From JABMMZ01 sp964505065 (lineage in GTDB: Bacteria > Bacteroidota > Bacteroidia > NS11-12g > UBA955), in NCBI GenBank assembly GCA_964505065.1, contig CAZDGF010000008.1, forward strand, positions 1-64,000: a stretch of 64,000 bases of DNA, in the 5' to 3' direction. How positions within the stretch are numbered: position 1 is the first letter of the stretch; the number at the start of each line of letters is the position of its first letter. The notes beneath the pieces are model-generated. The model made no database searches. It was given only the letters and a program-made list of their open reading frames with translations, and had not been told where the DNA came from. The position numbers and the translations under genes were made by a program. Below, piece after piece: positions 15,903 through 24,513 of the stretch.

Positions 15903-16096
15903 TATACGATGTAAACAACAACAAAGACAATCCTTTTGGCACAGAAGAAAGAGAAGAGAAACTCAATCAATTGTTAAAAAAGGGATTAGTCAAACGCATT
16001 ACCTTGATAGAGGGTAATTATCCCAATCAAAAGGAACAAAGAGATTTTGTACAAAGAATTAAAGAATGGCTAAAAGGAGGTCGCAGCCTTTATTAA
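15899..16096 (+). CDS. Small hypothetical protein (65 aa)
   Basis: A highly charged 65-aa protein (KDNPFGTEEREEKLNQLLKKGLVKRITLIEGNYPNQKEQRDFVQRIKEWLKGG), probably a two-helix soluble protein. It overlaps the end of the replication-O-like gene by 4 nt, which indicates translational coupling. No family recognised. Confidence 0.55.
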   Translation: MIYDVNNNKDNPFGTEEREEKLNQLLKKGLVKRITLIEGNYPNQKEQRDFVQRIKEWLKGGRSLY

Positions 16097-16115
16097 TTAA
16101 TCAACATCATGAAAT

Positions 16116-16457
16116 ATGGTAAAATCCAAAAACGAAAATAAATGGATTGTAACAGATACAGGTGTACATATGCTCTTGTGCGTTGGTTATAGAATATCCT
16201 ATAATCCATCTATCCTATACACCATGAATTTAAAACGAATTAGAGACCCCAAATTTAAATTTGAAGATGATGAGGATTTAGAAGAAACAGCATTGTATAT
16301 CAATAGCACCGATTCATATTTAATCCTTGAGGGAGATTTTAGAAAAGCGTATGAGAGGTGTAAAAATATAGAAGAGTGCAGACAAGTATTTAGAAAATAT
16401 TCATCGATGTATCGTTCCAAGTTCTGTTCTGGTATAGATGCAGCATTAGAAGTATGA
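16116..16457 (+). CDS. Hypothetical protein (113 aa)
   Basis: A soluble protein with an acidic middle (DDEDLEETALYINSTDSYLILEGDF) and a C-terminal helix with Cys (AYERCKNIEECRQVFRKY). No family recognised. It sits 13 nt upstream of the MazF-like toxin gene, the place usually taken by an antitoxin, but it shows no AbrB/RHH-type DNA-binding motif. Whether it is the antitoxin is open. Confidence 0.5.
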   Translation: MVKSKNENKWIVTDTGVHMLLCVGYRISYNPSILYTMNLKRIRDPKFKFEDDEDLEETALYINSTDSYLILEGDFRKAYERCKNIEECRQVFRKYSSMYRSKFCSGIDAALEV

Positions 16458-16470
16458 TAGAATAATAACT

Positions 16471-16860
16471 ATGTATAAGAAAGATTTTGAGAAATGGGCT
16501 GAACTTAAGTCAGTAATTAATAATAAAGAAAAACATGAGCAATATTTTAGACCTGGAGAAATATGGTGGTGTTCTTTAGGATTAAATATAGGGTTTGAAG
16601 AAGATGGTAAAAATGAATTATATGAAAGACCTGTATTGGTAATTAAAAAATTTAGCAAGGAAACGCTATTAATAGTACCATTAACAAATACTATAAAATC
16701 TAATCAATATTACATACCAGTAACAGTTCATAATGTTACTCGTTCGGCAATTATTAGTCAAATAAGATTGATAAGCCCTAAAAGATTACAAAGAAGAATT
16801 GCAGAACTTAATAAAAGGGAGTTAGTAGTTGTGCGAAATTCAATTAAAAGTATTATATAA
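16471..16860 (+). CDS. MazF/PemK-type endoribonuclease toxin
   Basis: A 129-aa protein with the PemK/MazF core: FRPGEIWWCSLGLNIGFEEDGKNELYERPVLVIKKF, then TLLIVPLTNTIK and SAIISQIRLISPKRLQRRI. Members cut single-stranded mRNA at short sequences and serve in addiction modules. The usual antitoxin gene upstream is not obvious; the only neighbour is the unrecognised 113-aa protein 13 nt before. The insertion of ~10 residues (GLNIGFEEDGKNE) between the first two strands is common to a PemK subgroup. Confidence 0.8.
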   Translation: MYKKDFEKWAELKSVINNKEKHEQYFRPGEIWWCSLGLNIGFEEDGKNELYERPVLVIKKFSKETLLIVPLTNTIKSNQYYIPVTVHNVTRSAIISQIRLISPKRLQRRIAELNKRELVVVRNSIKSII

Positions 16861-16865
16861 AAACG

Positions 16866-16891
16866 AACTCCTACATTGCTGTAGGAGTTCT
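16866..16891 (+). terminator. Hairpin after the toxin gene
   Basis: A perfect 11-bp stem GAACTCCTACA / TGTAGGAGTTC with loop TTGC, 5 nt after the toxin stop. There is no T-run (TCGGGGGCC follows), so it may be an mRNA 3'-end stabiliser or processing site rather than an efficient terminator. A second short palindrome GGCCTATGGCC follows at 16898-16908. Confidence 0.55.
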
Positions 16892-16971
16892 CGGGGGCCT
16901 ATGGCCATTTGTATATTCAATATATACCAAAGGGATAAAATAGTCAAGTTATAAACTGGGGAAAACGCTAA

Positions 16972-17304
16972 TTAGGCAGTTTCATCTTCAATACTAGCGC
17001 CAGGTGCATTTTTTTTAACCGATTCAATGCCATTGTCTCTGCCTGAAGTACTTTCATACATTTCACTAGAACCAATCACTTGTCCGTTTGTAGCTTTAAG
17101 ATTGAAAAAGTATTTACCATTAGTAGATACTTTTCTCTCAAATTTTGAATCATCTTGTGAGTTGGTTCTTACAGATTCAATGCCATTAGTGCAGCCTGCT
17201 TTGGTTGAATAACCTTCACTTGCTAAAATTACTTGTCCGTTGTCGGCTTTCAAATTGAATTGAAACTCTCCATTTTTTCTAGTTGAAATTACAAATTTTC
17301 CCAT
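16972..17304 (-). CDS. YegP-like DUF1508 protein, two tandem repeats
   Basis: A 110-aa protein made of two DUF1508 repeats: GEFQFNLKADNGQVILASEGYSTKAGCTNGIESVRTN and GKYFFNLKATNGQVIGSSEMYESTSGRDNGIESVKKN. Each repeat has the conserved F-L-A-NGQVI-S-Y-S-NGIESV pattern. The biochemical function of the family is unknown. It stands alone on the minus strand between the toxin and methyltransferase genes. Confidence 0.85.
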   Translation of the reverse strand: MGKFVISTRKNGEFQFNLKADNGQVILASEGYSTKAGCTNGIESVRTNSQDDSKFERKVSTNGKYFFNLKATNGQVIGSSEMYESTSGRDNGIESVKKNAPGASIEDETA

Positions 17305-17414
17305 ATTTATTTTTATTAATTAAACATCAAACATAGCAAATGTTAAGCCATTTTGAAAATTATTTTTAAGTTATTGAAAAGTTCTTTCATTATTCACATT
17401 AACTAAAACACCCT

Positions 17415-18236
17415 ATGACCCACGGCAGCCTATTTTCAGGCATCGGGGGGTTTGATTTAGCCGCAGAGCGAGCAGGATGTACCAATGTGTTTCAGGTTGA
17501 AAATGACCTTTGGTGTCAAGCAATTCTTAAAAAGAATTTTCCCTCTGTAGCTCGATACGGAGACATTACTCAATTTAACGCAAAAGCATATGCAAACAAA
17601 ATCGACCTCATTACTGGCGGATTTCCTTGTCAGCCGTTTTCCATCGCGGGTAAACAAAAAGGAAAGGCAGATAACCGCTACCTCTGGCCAGAAATGCTTA
17701 GAGTTATTAAAGACATCAAACCCAAATTTATTATTGGCGAAAATGTTTTTGGTATCATTAAACTGGCACTCGACCAGGTGCTCTCTGATTTGGAAAACTG
17801 TGGTTACATCACAGAAACATTTGTTATTCCAGCTTGTGCCAAAAATGCACCGCACCGTAGAGACAGAGTATGGATTATTGCCTATCAGAAGACAATTCAA
17901 AACAAGCTTATACGGTACTATAACGCTCTTGAAAAAGGTTCAAAATCCACAGACTCAAAAGCTGTGGTTCTTTCCAACACCACTTGCCAACGATGGCAAA
18001 AATGCCAGCATGCAACAATCAATGATAAATCGCTCAGGAATTATAGGCGAACTTCTAAGAGCCGGAATTACTGGCAAACTGAACCCAGAGTGGGTAGAGT
18101 ACTTGATGGGGTACCCCATCGGATGGACAGAATTAAAGGTTTAGGCAATGCCATAGTACCGCAGGTGACAGAGGAATTGATTAAAGCAATTTTAAAGTTA
18201 AATAGTATTTTAATCAAAAATCAATTACAGAATTAA
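17415..18236 (+). CDS. DNA (cytosine-5) methyltransferase, phage type
   Basis: A 273-aa C5-methyltransferase. Motif I is HGSLFSGIGGFDLAAERAG; motif IV has the catalytic Cys in GGFPCQPFSIAG; motif VI is IIGENVFGI; motif VIII is PHRRDRVWIIAY; motif X is GLGNAIVPQVTEEL. The region between VIII and X would be the target-recognition domain. Part of the same DNA also reads in the +1 frame (see the overlapping entry). The 3' end overlaps the convergent recombinase gene by 23 nt. It likely protects the element from restriction. Target sequence unknown. Confidence 0.8.
   Translation: MTHGSLFSGIGGFDLAAERAGCTNVFQVENDLWCQAILKKNFPSVARYGDITQFNAKAYANKIDLITGGFPCQPFSIAGKQKGKADNRYLWPEMLRVIKDIKPKFIIGENVFGIIKLALDQVLSDLENCGYITETFVIPACAKNAPHRRDRVWIIAYQKTIQNKLIRYYNALEKGSKSTDSKAVVLSNTTCQRWQKCQHATINDKSLRNYRRTSKSRNYWQTEPRVGRVLDGVPHRMDRIKGLGNAIVPQVTEELIKAILKLNSILIKNQLQN
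17590..18144 (+). other. Overlapping second frame with methyltransferase-like sequence
   Basis: A 184-aa frame inside the C5-methyltransferase gene, offset by one base. Unlike a random shadow it reads NWHSTRCSLIWK, LLFQLVPKMHRT, TEYGLLP, FFPTPLANDGKNASM and GKLNPEWVEYLMGYPIGWTEL. These match segments I recall from phage and Bacteroidota proteins annotated as DNA methylases ('W-TRC-LTWK ... LNPEWVEWLMGYPIGWTDL'). So both frames may be, or have been, coding. It may be an ancestral frameshift, a dual-coding gene, or a frameshift in this copy. Not claimed as an independent gene. Confidence 0.4.
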
Positions 18237-19428
18237 GTGCTTCGTCAGCTTCTTTATGCAGAAAATTACCTTGATAATTGATAGTAGTGGTAATGGAAGT
18301 ATGCCTATATAACTTTTGAAGCATTTGGATGGGTATTTTATCGCCAGAGATATTGCCAAAAGTATGACGTGCAATGTGCATACTGATGTTTTTTGTGATG
18401 CCAACTTCTTTACAAAGTTTTTTCAAATGTTTATTGAATTTTTTGTCTGAAAAGTTAATTTTAGACCTTATTTGCTTTTCATTAGTTAACTCCACTCCTT
18501 TTAACTCTGGAAAAACAAAATCTTTAGAATGTAATTTTATTGGTTCATATGTTTCTATAATTTTTAGTGCTTTAGCTGGAATAACTAATGACAACACTTT
18601 TTGATTCTTGCCCATTTTGTAATAAAGCCTGTTATCAATAATTTGATCCCATTTTATTTGCAATACATCCGAAACTCTAATGCCAGCAAAATAAAAGGCA
18701 AAGAGCCAAATATTTTTGGCATGGTAAGCTGGTATAGTGTAATCATTTGGTAAAGCTTCTAACTTTTTTACTTCTTCTTCAGTTAAACCTATTTTATTAC
18801 TCTCAGGAAACTTAATCACTACTTTTCCTTTTCCAAATGGATAATATTTACTTTCCACCACCCCTTCTTTAATTGCTAAACTAAATAAACTTCTTATTAC
18901 AACAATATGATTAATAACAGTCCTTTGATTAATCTCTCGTGTAGATTTTAGATATACTGCAAATTTTTGTATGACATTCTCTGTTAGGTCTTCAAAATAA
19001 ACTTTATCTGTTTTGAAAAATTCTCTTAACCTTTCAATTCTTGGTTTATCGGCTGAAATTCTAGTATATTTTTTAGTTTTTTCAAGTGTATCTAAATACA
19101 ATTTAGCCACATCAAAAATAGTGCTACCTTTAACTGTCTTTTTAATCTGTTGCTTTAAAACAGCAGAATTAGTGATTTGTTTTTTTGATTGGTTATCAAT
19201 AAGAGAATCATTTGCTTCTGCATATTTTTGTGCTAGCATATTATTTAATCGTGTTGAATTTGGGTGCGATTTCTTAACTTTGGAACCTGCTGAATCCCAA
19301 TCCGTTTTTGATATATAATGTTCTAAAAATATAAAAGAGGATTTTCTATCCTTTGTTATACGCAAAGCCAAGGGGAATAATCCTTGCTTATTTGCCTTAT
19401 TCCGTAATACAATTTTAATACTTGCCAT
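18214..19428 (-). CDS. Tyrosine recombinase (Arm-DNA-binding integrase) of the tRNA-Leu element
   Basis: A 404-aa Bacteroidota-type integrase. An N-terminal Arm domain (SIKIVLRNKANKQGLFPLALRITKDRKSSF...) is followed by a SAM5-like core-binding domain (IFDVAKLYLDTLEKTKKYTRISADKPRIERL) and a catalytic domain: Arg in FAGIRVSDVLQIKWDQI, H-x-x-R in HIARHTFGNI, His in LYRHTSITTT, and Tyr in INYQGN. It starts ~146 bp from a tRNA-Leu 3' fragment, the usual place of an integrase beside its attachment site. It probably catalysed insertion at that tRNA gene. Confidence 0.9.
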   Translation of the reverse strand: MASIKIVLRNKANKQGLFPLALRITKDRKSSFIFLEHYISKTDWDSAGSKVKKSHPNSTRLNNMLAQKYAEANDSLIDNQSKKQITNSAVLKQQIKKTVKGSTIFDVAKLYLDTLEKTKKYTRISADKPRIERLREFFKTDKVYFEDLTENVIQKFAVYLKSTREINQRTVINHIVVIRSLFSLAIKEGVVESKYYPFGKGKVVIKFPESNKIGLTEEEVKKLEALPNDYTIPAYHAKNIWLFAFYFAGIRVSDVLQIKWDQIIDNRLYYKMGKNQKVLSLVIPAKALKIIETYEPIKLHSKDFVFPELKGVELTNEKQIRSKINFSDKKFNKHLKKLCKEVGITKNISMHIARHTFGNISGDKIPIQMLQKLYRHTSITTTINYQGNFLHKEADEALNSVIDF

Positions 19429-19574
19429 GTTTTATAATACAAATATACGAAATTCAGGTACAACATAGGTACAACATTTTGTAATTTTATTCACATTTAT
19501 TTGGTTTAATTTAAGTCTATATTTAATTAATATATTGTATTTCAATTAATTAATATTATTTCAATTCAATTATA

Positions 19575-19632
19575 GCAGGACTTAAAATCCTGTGGCTTCA
19601 CGGCTGTGCGGGTTCAAGTCCCGCTCTGGGTA
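19575..19632 (+). tRNA. 3' part of a tRNA-Leu(UAA) gene; attachment-site remnant
   Basis: The anticodon arm is complete (CAGGA-CTTAAAA-TCCTG, anticodon TAA), followed by a long class II variable arm, a T arm (GCGGG-TTCAAGT-CCCGC) and the 3' acceptor strand TCTGGGT plus A. The D arm and 5' acceptor strand are absent: upstream sequence is AT-rich without a GG...GGTAGA pattern. The fragment is therefore not a functional tRNA but the right junction of an element inserted into the gene; the intact gene should be at the other junction, outside this window. No encoded CCA is seen. Confidence 0.85.
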
Positions 19633-19638
19633 CACAAT

Positions 19639-19675
19639 AAGACTGCTCCTTAAAAATTTGGAGCAGTCTTTTTTT
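19639..19675 (+). terminator. Rho-independent terminator of the tRNA locus
   Basis: A perfect 11-bp stem AAGACTGCTCC / GGAGCAGTCTT with a 10-nt loop and a run of T. It lies just after the tRNA fragment and would have terminated the original tRNA gene, confirming that the chromosome continues to the right. Confidence 0.9.
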
Positions 19676-19723
19676 ATTTATAGTTATTCAAGTTTAAATT
19701 GTAATTTAATTTCTTGCTAAAGT

Positions 19724-22700
19724 TTATCTTAAAAGTGTTACAGTACCCTCGTAATTGTATTTTTTTTCATTGAATGCTGTTGCCTGTAATTTCCATATAT
19801 AAACATCTTGTTGGCAATTTTCATTTTTATACTTTCCGTTCCAATATAAATTTTTGTTACTGGTTTCCCAAAGTAACTCACCCCAACGATTGAAAATTTG
19901 TAAATAATATGTTTTTTCGCCATTTATTATTGGCTTAAAAACATTGTTTGCTGCAGGGCCTGTTCCCTCCGGACTAAAGGCATTTGGAACAAAAATTGTA
20001 ATATCATCTCCTACTACTCTTTCTTGTGTTTTTATATCAGAACAAGTACCTATAGAATCTTCAAAACTTATTCCATTTGAAATTTTATAATGATACATAG
20101 CAGTAAGACTTACCAAGTATTTACTTGTGTCTGTTGAATAAATATGTAATGGGTTTTCTTTTGTACTTGTATCGTCTATGTTTTTATCATTAAACTGCCA
20201 TAAGTAAGCCAATTCTCCAAATTTTACTTTGCTTTTATTTATAAATTGAAATTTAGGAAAAGCTACAGTTGTAAAATAGCTTGGATTACTTGTAAAATCT
20301 GCTATTGGCATTGGATATACTTTTACATAACTTATTTTTTCTTGTTCAGTTTGGCAAACTTCATCGGCATTTGTTCCCCATTGATTTTTTACGGTTAATT
20401 TTACATTATAGCCTTTTATAGCAGCAGTATCATACAATATATTTTGAGGATTGGCAATATCGTTATTAATTGAACTGCCATTGCCAAAATTCCATTCATA
20501 TTTTAAATTGTTTGAATTTTGAGGTTTTGAAACATTGCTTGTAAAACTAACAATTGCTTTTTCGCATTGCTCTAATGGGTTGCCCATAAAAATAAATTGA
20601 GGAAAAGGATGAATGACAATTGGCAATATTTGTTTTACAGCAGGGCAAACACCCTCCTTAATAGATGTAAGTACTATATTGAAAATACCAATACTGGTGT
20701 CTATAACACCATGTGTATAATTGGTATTCAAATTGTTTTTATTGGTAAAAATACCATCGCCATCGGTTTGCCAATTAGTATTTGTTACGAATTTTTTAGT
20801 TGCTTTAAGTTCAAATAATTTCCCTTCGCATAGTTGGTAAGGCTTTTGATTTATAATAGTTATTTCTGGTTCATTTTGCACTAATGTATAAATTGAATCT
20901 GAATTTTGGCAACCGGTTTGCGGATGAGTGTAAGTGAAAGTTGAAGTAAACACACCCTCGTATTGTTTGTTTTTTGGTGCTTTGGCTGCATTTAAAAAAT
21001 AATTGTTTTCTACTAACTGACCTTTCCATTTACCATTCAAATTGTTTTGATAATTAGATATTAAAGGAAAATTAATTTGGCTACTACAAAGTGTATCTAT
21101 TTTTTGTAATTTTATAAATGGCAATCCATTCACTACTATTTCAATACTATCTTGAATAGGACAACCACTTGAAATATCTGTAAACATAAGCAAATAAATA
21201 CCTGCACCCACTTTAGGATTAAAAAAGTTATTGTTTTTTATTGCATTTTGCAGTTTTACATTATTAGGGTTTCTATCATTATTTACAGCCACACATTGCC
21301 ATTTACCATTGGTAAAACGTATTGCAGTATTTTTCTCTTTTACAAAGCTATCAAGAGCTAATCCAGAAAAATTAACACATTGATTTGGCAATGGCTCAAA
21401 TTCAATAATAGGAAGACTAATAACTGTTACATTACTCGTATCGCAAGTAGCACAATTTGTAGAACCATCTCTAAAACAATATTCAAATTTATAATTACCA
21501 GTTTTATTAGGCTCAAATTCACTTCCAACATTACATTTCCAAAGGAGTGTAGGGTATTTACCCTCAGTAATAATGTTATTCATATCAACCCCAACAGGTG
21601 CTTCAATACATCTAAAAGATTCTAAACCCGCTAACCTACTAAATGGCTTTACAATTAAACTATCTAATACTAATTCGCCTGCTTTTTGACAATGCAATTT
21701 ATTTTTAACCTCTACCAAAGGATTAGGGCGAACTTTTAAAATTAAATTTGCGCTATTCTTACAGCCTTTATTATCGGTATAACAAACTTTTACAGTATCA
21801 GAAATACCCAATTTTGGTAATTTGTCATTTGTTATTTTATCTTTAGGACACCACCATATATTTCCGCCAATTTCTGAAATATATTTTGTTTTTGAACAAT
21901 TGTAATTTACAGCACTTTTACTTGGCATAGCTACTACAGCATTTCTCAACGTTAAATTAATACATGCTTCTTGATAACACAATGGCGGTATAGGGTTTAT
22001 TTGAAATGTAGGCAAAGCATTTACGGTTAAATTCATTGTATCATTGTTATAGCAAGTAATACCGCTTTGAGTTACAGCTAACTTTAATCCATATTTTCTT
22101 GCAGAATTTTGATTGATTTTTTGCTTTAAATTGCTGTCGTTAGATACTATAATATTGGTATTCAAATCTTGCCAAATAAATGAGGCTATATAACCTAAAG
22201 GTTTGCGTTGTGCTTTTATTTTTAAGGTATCAAAAATGCAAATTTCTTGATGCGGTTTTGCTATTGCTACTACTGTATCGTTTACAAATAAATTCATAGT
22301 GTCGCTTGTATTACATCCAAGCTTATCCATAACTTTTGCAATATACTGTCCTGCTATATTTGTTTTAATTGTTCGGGTACTATCGCCTGATGGTAGCCAA
22401 TAATATTTTAAGCTATCTGCATTTTGCGCATCTAATGCAATACTTTGGTAGGTGCATATTCGTTGGTCTGCACCTATATTTACAACAGGTAAGGGTTGAT
22501 AATGAATTTTTATTGTATCTGAATCCGTACATTTATTTTTATCTGTAATTTTCAATAAAACGCTACTATTTTGAGTTGGTTTAAGTGTTATTTTTTCTGC
22601 TGATGAGTATGTTGTTCCAAAGGGCGTTTCCCAATAGTACAGATAAGTAGGTACGCCATTTTTTATTTTAGGATTTAAAGTAATGCTATCGCCTGCACAT

Positions 22701-24286
22701 ACAAAAGTATCTTTGCCAAAAGCCAATTCTACTTTTAAAATAGGTGGCATAATAACGGTATCTTGGTATATTTTAGGGCAAGTATATTTAGGATTTACAA
22801 TATAATGGGTAATAATATATTTTCCGCCATATTTCAGGACAATACTATCTTTTTTATTGAAACTTTTTTTGTAAACAATACCACTATTTGTGCTATCTCT
22901 AATTGTCCATTCATAGTTGTAAGTTTCGTTATTTGTAGTATCTATTGGGTAGCATTGGAATTTTAATTTACCACATGCCATAATATCATATTTTCTGTAA
23001 GCTGCTGCAATAGGTTTTACTAAAATGGTATACCCCTTTACTGTTTTTGCAGGATTATCACAATTGTCATCTTTAGCAATTGCTGCAAATCTGTATACAC
23101 TTGGTCGAGCATCGCCTTTTTTGGTTTGCCAAGTAAATACCCCTTTTTTTTCACGCGCTTTTGGGTCTATAATTTTTAAACTACCTCCTATTATACCAAA
23201 ATTCCAAGTTAATTCTACTGTATCTAACCGAGTTTGTTTTGGTAAATAAGGGTCGTCTTTGGTATCAATATCTATTTCTACTAAATCACCCTCACAAACA
23301 ATCCAATTGTATTTTTTTGAAATTATTTTTGGTGGATTATTCTCTGGGCATTGTTTTACCACCAATTGCATATCTCTTCTTGTTCTGCCTACCAATATCA
23401 TTTTGCCCGTTGCCGAATCCTTCCTATATTCATCTATTTGAATAACAATTACACCTACTTCCTCGCAATTAGTAGGCGTAAAAATAATATCTCCTGTATA
23501 TTCATCAAAACAAAAGCCTCTTGGAGGATTAGCATTTGGCGAACATTTACAATTTAATACACCTGGATTAGGAGGGCAATAAGGTGTCATAGGTAATTTA
23601 GGTGTAAAAGTTGGTACATAACTTTCATTTGAATTATGTGCATTTAAAGGATTTACCAAGCTAAATACCAAGCTATCGCCATCTACATTTTCTGTTACAC
23701 CATTATTATAAATGAAAGGTTGGTTACAGCATATTTTAGCAACAGGCGCAATTGTTAAAGTGGGAGAAGTATTGCATTTATTGGTAGTTTTAGCTATATT
23801 GCATATATTTAACATAGCCTCTGTATATAAATTTCCCTTGTTTATAGTTGTTATTGCATTGTTTCTGCAACATTGCTCTACTGAAAAGAATATTTCACAA
23901 CAGCCTGCTTTTTTAAAAGCATCATAAGGGCTGGCATTCAAATCTATAATGGCTTCAAAAACATGTTCTTCTATACCCTCTGCCGAAGGACTATTTTCGG
24001 GATTACAAGGATTTGGCGCACCATCGCATTTTTCTGAAACATCATTAATTTCTGTGCGGGTATAGTTTACATTAATAGCATTTACACCATTACAAAATGC
24101 TTTTATAATAGGTAAACTTAAAGGTACACCTCTACAATCTCTATAAACTTTAAAAATTAATTTATATTTTCCTACACCAATACATTGATAGGAAATATCG
24201 CTTCCCATCATATGTGTTGCATTAATATTTATACTAAAAAAGCAGATAAATATAACAGTAATAATAAATTTATTTAATTGTTTCAT
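19724..24286 (-). CDS. Large secreted protein with gliding-motility-type (T9SS type B) C-terminal domain
   Basis: A 1520-aa protein. An N-terminal signal peptide (FIITVIFICFFSININA) is followed by THMMGSDISYQCIGVGKYKLIFKVYRDC, a start shared by many Bacteroidota gliding-associated proteins. Then come many Cys-containing Ig-like repeats and PKD-like segments (LKYEWNFGNGSSINNDI; YLWQFNDKNIDDTS). The C-terminus VGDDITIFVPNAFSPEGTGPAANNVF ... YYLQIFNRWGELLWET ... YIWKLQATAFNEKKYNYEGTVTLLR is the gliding-motility C-terminal (CHU_C) domain, which directs export through the type IX system. Surface adhesin or matrix role is inferred. It stands alone on the minus strand. Confidence 0.9.
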   Translation of the reverse strand: MKQLNKFIITVIFICFFSININATHMMGSDISYQCIGVGKYKLIFKVYRDCRGVPLSLPIIKAFCNGVNAINVNYTRTEINDVSEKCDGAPNPCNPENSPSAEGIEEHVFEAIIDLNASPYDAFKKAGCCEIFFSVEQCCRNNAITTINKGNLYTEAMLNICNIAKTTNKCNTSPTLTIAPVAKICCNQPFIYNNGVTENVDGDSLVFSLVNPLNAHNSNESYVPTFTPKLPMTPYCPPNPGVLNCKCSPNANPPRGFCFDEYTGDIIFTPTNCEEVGVIVIQIDEYRKDSATGKMILVGRTRRDMQLVVKQCPENNPPKIISKKYNWIVCEGDLVEIDIDTKDDPYLPKQTRLDTVELTWNFGIIGGSLKIIDPKAREKKGVFTWQTKKGDARPSVYRFAAIAKDDNCDNPAKTVKGYTILVKPIAAAYRKYDIMACGKLKFQCYPIDTTNNETYNYEWTIRDSTNSGIVYKKSFNKKDSIVLKYGGKYIITHYIVNPKYTCPKIYQDTVIMPPILKVELAFGKDTFVCAGDSITLNPKIKNGVPTYLYYWETPFGTTYSSAEKITLKPTQNSSVLLKITDKNKCTDSDTIKIHYQPLPVVNIGADQRICTYQSIALDAQNADSLKYYWLPSGDSTRTIKTNIAGQYIAKVMDKLGCNTSDTMNLFVNDTVVAIAKPHQEICIFDTLKIKAQRKPLGYIASFIWQDLNTNIIVSNDSNLKQKINQNSARKYGLKLAVTQSGITCYNNDTMNLTVNALPTFQINPIPPLCYQEACINLTLRNAVVAMPSKSAVNYNCSKTKYISEIGGNIWWCPKDKITNDKLPKLGISDTVKVCYTDNKGCKNSANLILKVRPNPLVEVKNKLHCQKAGELVLDSLIVKPFSRLAGLESFRCIEAPVGVDMNNIITEGKYPTLLWKCNVGSEFEPNKTGNYKFEYCFRDGSTNCATCDTSNVTVISLPIIEFEPLPNQCVNFSGLALDSFVKEKNTAIRFTNGKWQCVAVNNDRNPNNVKLQNAIKNNNFFNPKVGAGIYLLMFTDISSGCPIQDSIEIVVNGLPFIKLQKIDTLCSSQINFPLISNYQNNLNGKWKGQLVENNYFLNAAKAPKNKQYEGVFTSTFTYTHPQTGCQNSDSIYTLVQNEPEITIINQKPYQLCEGKLFELKATKKFVTNTNWQTDGDGIFTNKNNLNTNYTHGVIDTSIGIFNIVLTSIKEGVCPAVKQILPIVIHPFPQFIFMGNPLEQCEKAIVSFTSNVSKPQNSNNLKYEWNFGNGSSINNDIANPQNILYDTAAIKGYNVKLTVKNQWGTNADEVCQTEQEKISYVKVYPMPIADFTSNPSYFTTVAFPKFQFINKSKVKFGELAYLWQFNDKNIDDTSTKENPLHIYSTDTSKYLVSLTAMYHYKISNGISFEDSIGTCSDIKTQERVVGDDITIFVPNAFSPEGTGPAANNVFKPIINGEKTYYLQIFNRWGELLWETSNKNLYWNGKYKNENCQQDVYIWKLQATAFNEKKYNYEGTVTLLR

Positions 24287-24312
24287 ATCCTATAAACACC
24301 AAATAAACACTG

Positions 24313-24353
24313 AACGTTGCCTTAAAAATATAATTTTTTTAGTAGGCAACGTT
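24313..24353. repeat. Inverted repeat in the divergent promoter region
   Basis: AACGTTGCCT (24313-24322) is inverted at AGGCAACGTT (24344-24353) with a 21-nt AT-rich loop. It lies 27-67 bp upstream of the start of the minus-strand T9SS protein gene, in the 227-bp region shared with korA. It may be an operator or a 5'-UTR hairpin of the minus-strand gene. Confidence 0.4.
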
Positions 24354-24495
24354 TTATATATTTTTTGTGTCTTTGGGCACAAAAGTTGCCTAATTGCCAA
24401 AATCTAATCTAACATTATCAATAAAAAGTATAATTATATTTCAATAGATACTAAATAGTAATTGATTAATTTCATTTTCATCTTAAATTTTAACC

Positions 24496-24503
24496 TACCT
24501 TTG
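24496..24503 (+). promoter_or_regulatory. -7 promoter box of korAB
   Basis: TACCTTTG matches TAnnTTTG and ends 10 nt before the TTG start of korA. The short distance suggests a very short leader. No good -33 element was found at 19-21 nt. Confidence 0.5.
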
Positions 24504-24513
24504 CAGCTTTATT

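Noticed and set aside
19500..19632. Complete tRNA-Leu gene
   Set aside because: The D arm and 5' acceptor strand are missing, so only a 3' fragment is present.
24366..24385. TTTTGTG...CACAAAA hairpin in the korA upstream region
   Set aside because: Short and AT-rich; too weak alone to be called an operator or terminator.
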